Below are positions 48,187-49,664 of a stretch of 49,664 nucleotides of DNA, in pieces. Below the pieces are notes generated by a model that was not told where the DNA came from, made no database searches, and worked only from the letters and a program-made list of their open reading frames with translations. Each line of letters opens with the position of its first letter. Position 1 is the first letter of the stretch. Source of the stretch: Desulfurococcales archaeon (lineage in GTDB: Archaea > Thermoproteota > Thermoprotei_A > Sulfolobales > WAQK01); contig JALWQH010000038.1 of the NCBI GenBank assembly GCA_027083135.1, positions 1-49,664 on the forward strand. The letters are read 5' to 3'. Both the position numbers and the translations under genes were made by a program.

Positions 48187-49659
48187 TTGAGGATAAGGAG
48201 AGGCCAGGTCTCTACTACTGCTATAGCCCTCCTGATCATAGGCTTAGTAGTGGGAGCTGCTGCAGGATACCTGGCGGCTCCGCGTAAAGGTAAAACTGTG
48301 ACAACCACTATTCAGGGAGGCACATCAACTGTGACAAGTATGATAACGCAGACTATTACTAAGGCTGCAGGCGGGGCTAAAACCATAACTATAACAGTAT
48401 GGGCCTCAGGATCGCCTGCCGACACCACCAGGTATAAGAACATCATAAAAGCCGCTGAGATTCTCAACGAGATGCTGGAGGATTCGGGATCGCCTGTTAG
48501 AATCCAGGTCAAGTATCAGTGGTTTAGAGGCGACTACTTCGACAAGCTGACGGCAGCCTTCGCGGCAAACCAGGCTCCAGACATCATAGCCATGAAGGAT
48601 CTACCAAAGCTTGTTGAAGGAGGATACGTGATCCAGCTTGACAAGTATGTTGGGAAGTATAAGCTGCTGCTGGAGGACGTGTATCCAAGCCTCTGGAATG
48701 CAACTAAATATAAGGGGCATATATGGGCTCTACCCGAGGATACTGAGGCGAGGCCCCTATACTATAGGAAGGATGTGCTCAGGGAGATGGGGTGGAGCGA
48801 GCAGGAGATTGACTCTCTCCCACAGAAGATCCTCAGCGGGGAGGTAACCCTGCAGGATCTGATAAAAGTGGCTGTGGAGGCTAAGCAGAAAGGATTGGTG
48901 AAGTGGGGCTTCTACCATAGGCCCAACTGGGGTGGAACGCCATTCCTAATATTCTACTACCAGTATGGAGGCATAGCCCAGGATCCAACTACAGGTAAGC
49001 TAGTCTTAGTGAAGCACGCGGCCCTCAAGACCTTGGAACTCCTCTACAATATGACGCAGGTCTACAAGGTGCTGCCACCCACCATGATAGGAACTCCCTG
49101 GAGAACCATACACGTGGACTTCGTAAACGGCAGAGTGCTCTTCTGGTTCGGCGGTACATGGCATTGGGCCGAGTGGCGTGTAGCAGGCTACCATGAGAAG
49201 CTCGGCAACCTCACCGAGGAGTATGAGTGGAAGAACATAGGCTTCGCCCTAGTACCCGCACCTGAGAAAGGGTTAAAGCCGCTGACTCTTTCAAGCCCCT
49301 ACCTCTACTATGTGACCAGTAAATCCAAGTACCCTGAGGTAGCATTCCTACTAATACTCATAGCCACGTCGCCGCCCCTTGACGCCATACATGCCATTGA
49401 CAGCGGACACCTGCCTGTAAGGATGACGACAGTGGAGGAGCCATACTATAAGAAATCCAAGTTCCACACGGCTGTAGCCTACATGCTACAGCACACAAGC
49501 TACGAGCCTCTAAGCCCCCACTACGACGCATACAAGAATGCATGGATAGAAGCCATAGCCAGCGTGGAGAAGGGCTCAGCAACTCCTCAGAAAGCCCTGG
49601 AAAACATGGTTAAAACACTGCAAAGCGAACTCGGAGACCAGATAATAATAAGGGACTAG
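48187..49659 (+). CDS. Carbohydrate ABC transporter substrate-binding protein
   Basis: N-terminal membrane anchor (about 10-30, TTAIALLIIGLVVGAAAGYL), a Thr-rich linker (38-62), then a family 1 extracellular binding protein: ITVWASGSPADTTRY, APDIIAMKDLPKLVEGGYVI and the C-terminal helices around WIEAIASVEKG. It captures sugars outside the cell for the MalF/MalG-type permeases and ATPase on the opposite strand. TTG start with GGGGTG upstream. The stop is inside the window, so the gene is complete. Confidence 0.92.
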   Translation: MRIRRGQVSTTAIALLIIGLVVGAAAGYLAAPRKGKTVTTTIQGGTSTVTSMITQTITKAAGGAKTITITVWASGSPADTTRYKNIIKAAEILNEMLEDSGSPVRIQVKYQWFRGDYFDKLTAAFAANQAPDIIAMKDLPKLVEGGYVIQLDKYVGKYKLLLEDVYPSLWNATKYKGHIWALPEDTEARPLYYRKDVLREMGWSEQEIDSLPQKILSGEVTLQDLIKVAVEAKQKGLVKWGFYHRPNWGGTPFLIFYYQYGGIAQDPTTGKLVLVKHAALKTLELLYNMTQVYKVLPPTMIGTPWRTIHVDFVNGRVLFWFGGTWHWAEWRVAGYHEKLGNLTEEYEWKNIGFALVPAPEKGLKPLTLSSPYLYYVTSKSKYPEVAFLLILIATSPPLDAIHAIDSGHLPVRMTTVEEPYYKKSKFHTAVAYMLQHTSYEPLSPHYDAYKNAWIEAIASVEKGSATPQKALENMVKTLQSELGDQIIIRD

Positions 49660-49664
49660 CAGTG

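Noticed and set aside
1-49664. CRISPR array, integrated virus or plasmid, or defence island
   Set aside because: No regularly spaced repeats, integrase, transposase, cas genes or att-like direct repeats next to a tRNA were seen.

Overview
The window is a gene-dense, roughly half-GC stretch of chromosome from a hyperthermophilic crenarchaeon (Thermoproteota, most like the Desulfurococcales). The evidence is ribosomal protein S8e, SRP19, Gar1, a TFB with the two-cysteine crenarchaeal zinc ribbon, the Fe-S subunit TFE-beta, archaeal riboflavin synthase, ADP-forming acetyl-CoA synthetase, many TTG/GTG starts, arginine written mostly as AGG/AGA, TATA boxes about 26 nt before probable leaderless starts, and purine-rich ribosome binding sites. 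I cannot name the species. No IS element, CRISPR array, rRNA or recognisable tRNA was seen.

Layout. 1-2900 (minus): end of an MscS-like gene, SpoIIM-like membrane protein, class I aminotransferase, 6-phospho-3-hexuloisomerase. 2990-3132: GC-rich foldable intergenic RNA candidate. 3.2-8.9 kb (plus): radical SAM protein, two tandem nucleotidyltransferase-fold paralogues, a PAP2/Aur1-type lipid enzyme, and two tandem eIF2B-fold proteins, of which only the second keeps the ribose-1,5-bisphosphate isomerase active site. 9507-9659: a second structured RNA candidate with its own TATA box. 10-18 kb: E1-like adenylyltransferase, a pilin-like protein, and a six-gene MoxR/DUF58/DUF4350/DUF4129 membrane operon. 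18.4-26 kb: nitrilase-family hydrolase, ribB-ribC, acdA-acdB with a COG1340 coiled-coil gene, DUF373, cis-prenyltransferase, YjjX-type NTPase. 26.3-29 kb: information-processing genes (S8e, SRP19, Gar1, TFB, TFE-beta). 29-41 kb: AsnRS, a degenerate biotin-ligase homologue, a histidine-rich membrane protein, a box C/D sRNA candidate, GH130 plus GT4, methyltransferase-like, AIR-synthase-like, a surface GH18-like protein, an amidohydrolase, and a START-like two-domain protein. 41-49.7 kb: a carbohydrate ABC transporter whose ATPase, permeases and binding protein are split, with a frameshifted HEPN gene and a nickel-hydrogenase maturation cluster (ZIP transporter, hypA, MinD-type hypB, hypC) between the parts.

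How the genes fit together. Pentose metabolism (hexuloisomerase, R15P isomerase), ATP-forming acetate production (AcdAB), sugar uptake and alpha/beta-glycan handling (ABC transporter, GH130, GT4, GH18-like), and hydrogenase maturation suggest a sugar- or peptide-fermenting anaerobe with a NiFe hydrogenase; this is inference.

The most notable observations are two unassigned, highly foldable intergenic RNAs; a box C/D sRNA with exact 12-nt guide spacing; an apparent gene-conversion tract between the eIF2B-fold paralogues that lies just outside the active site; paired hairpins with identical loop motifs in the leader of the sugar ABC ATPase gene; single symmetric TATA elements centred between divergent genes; a HEPN gene broken by one base; and a biotin-ligase fold without its catalytic residues.
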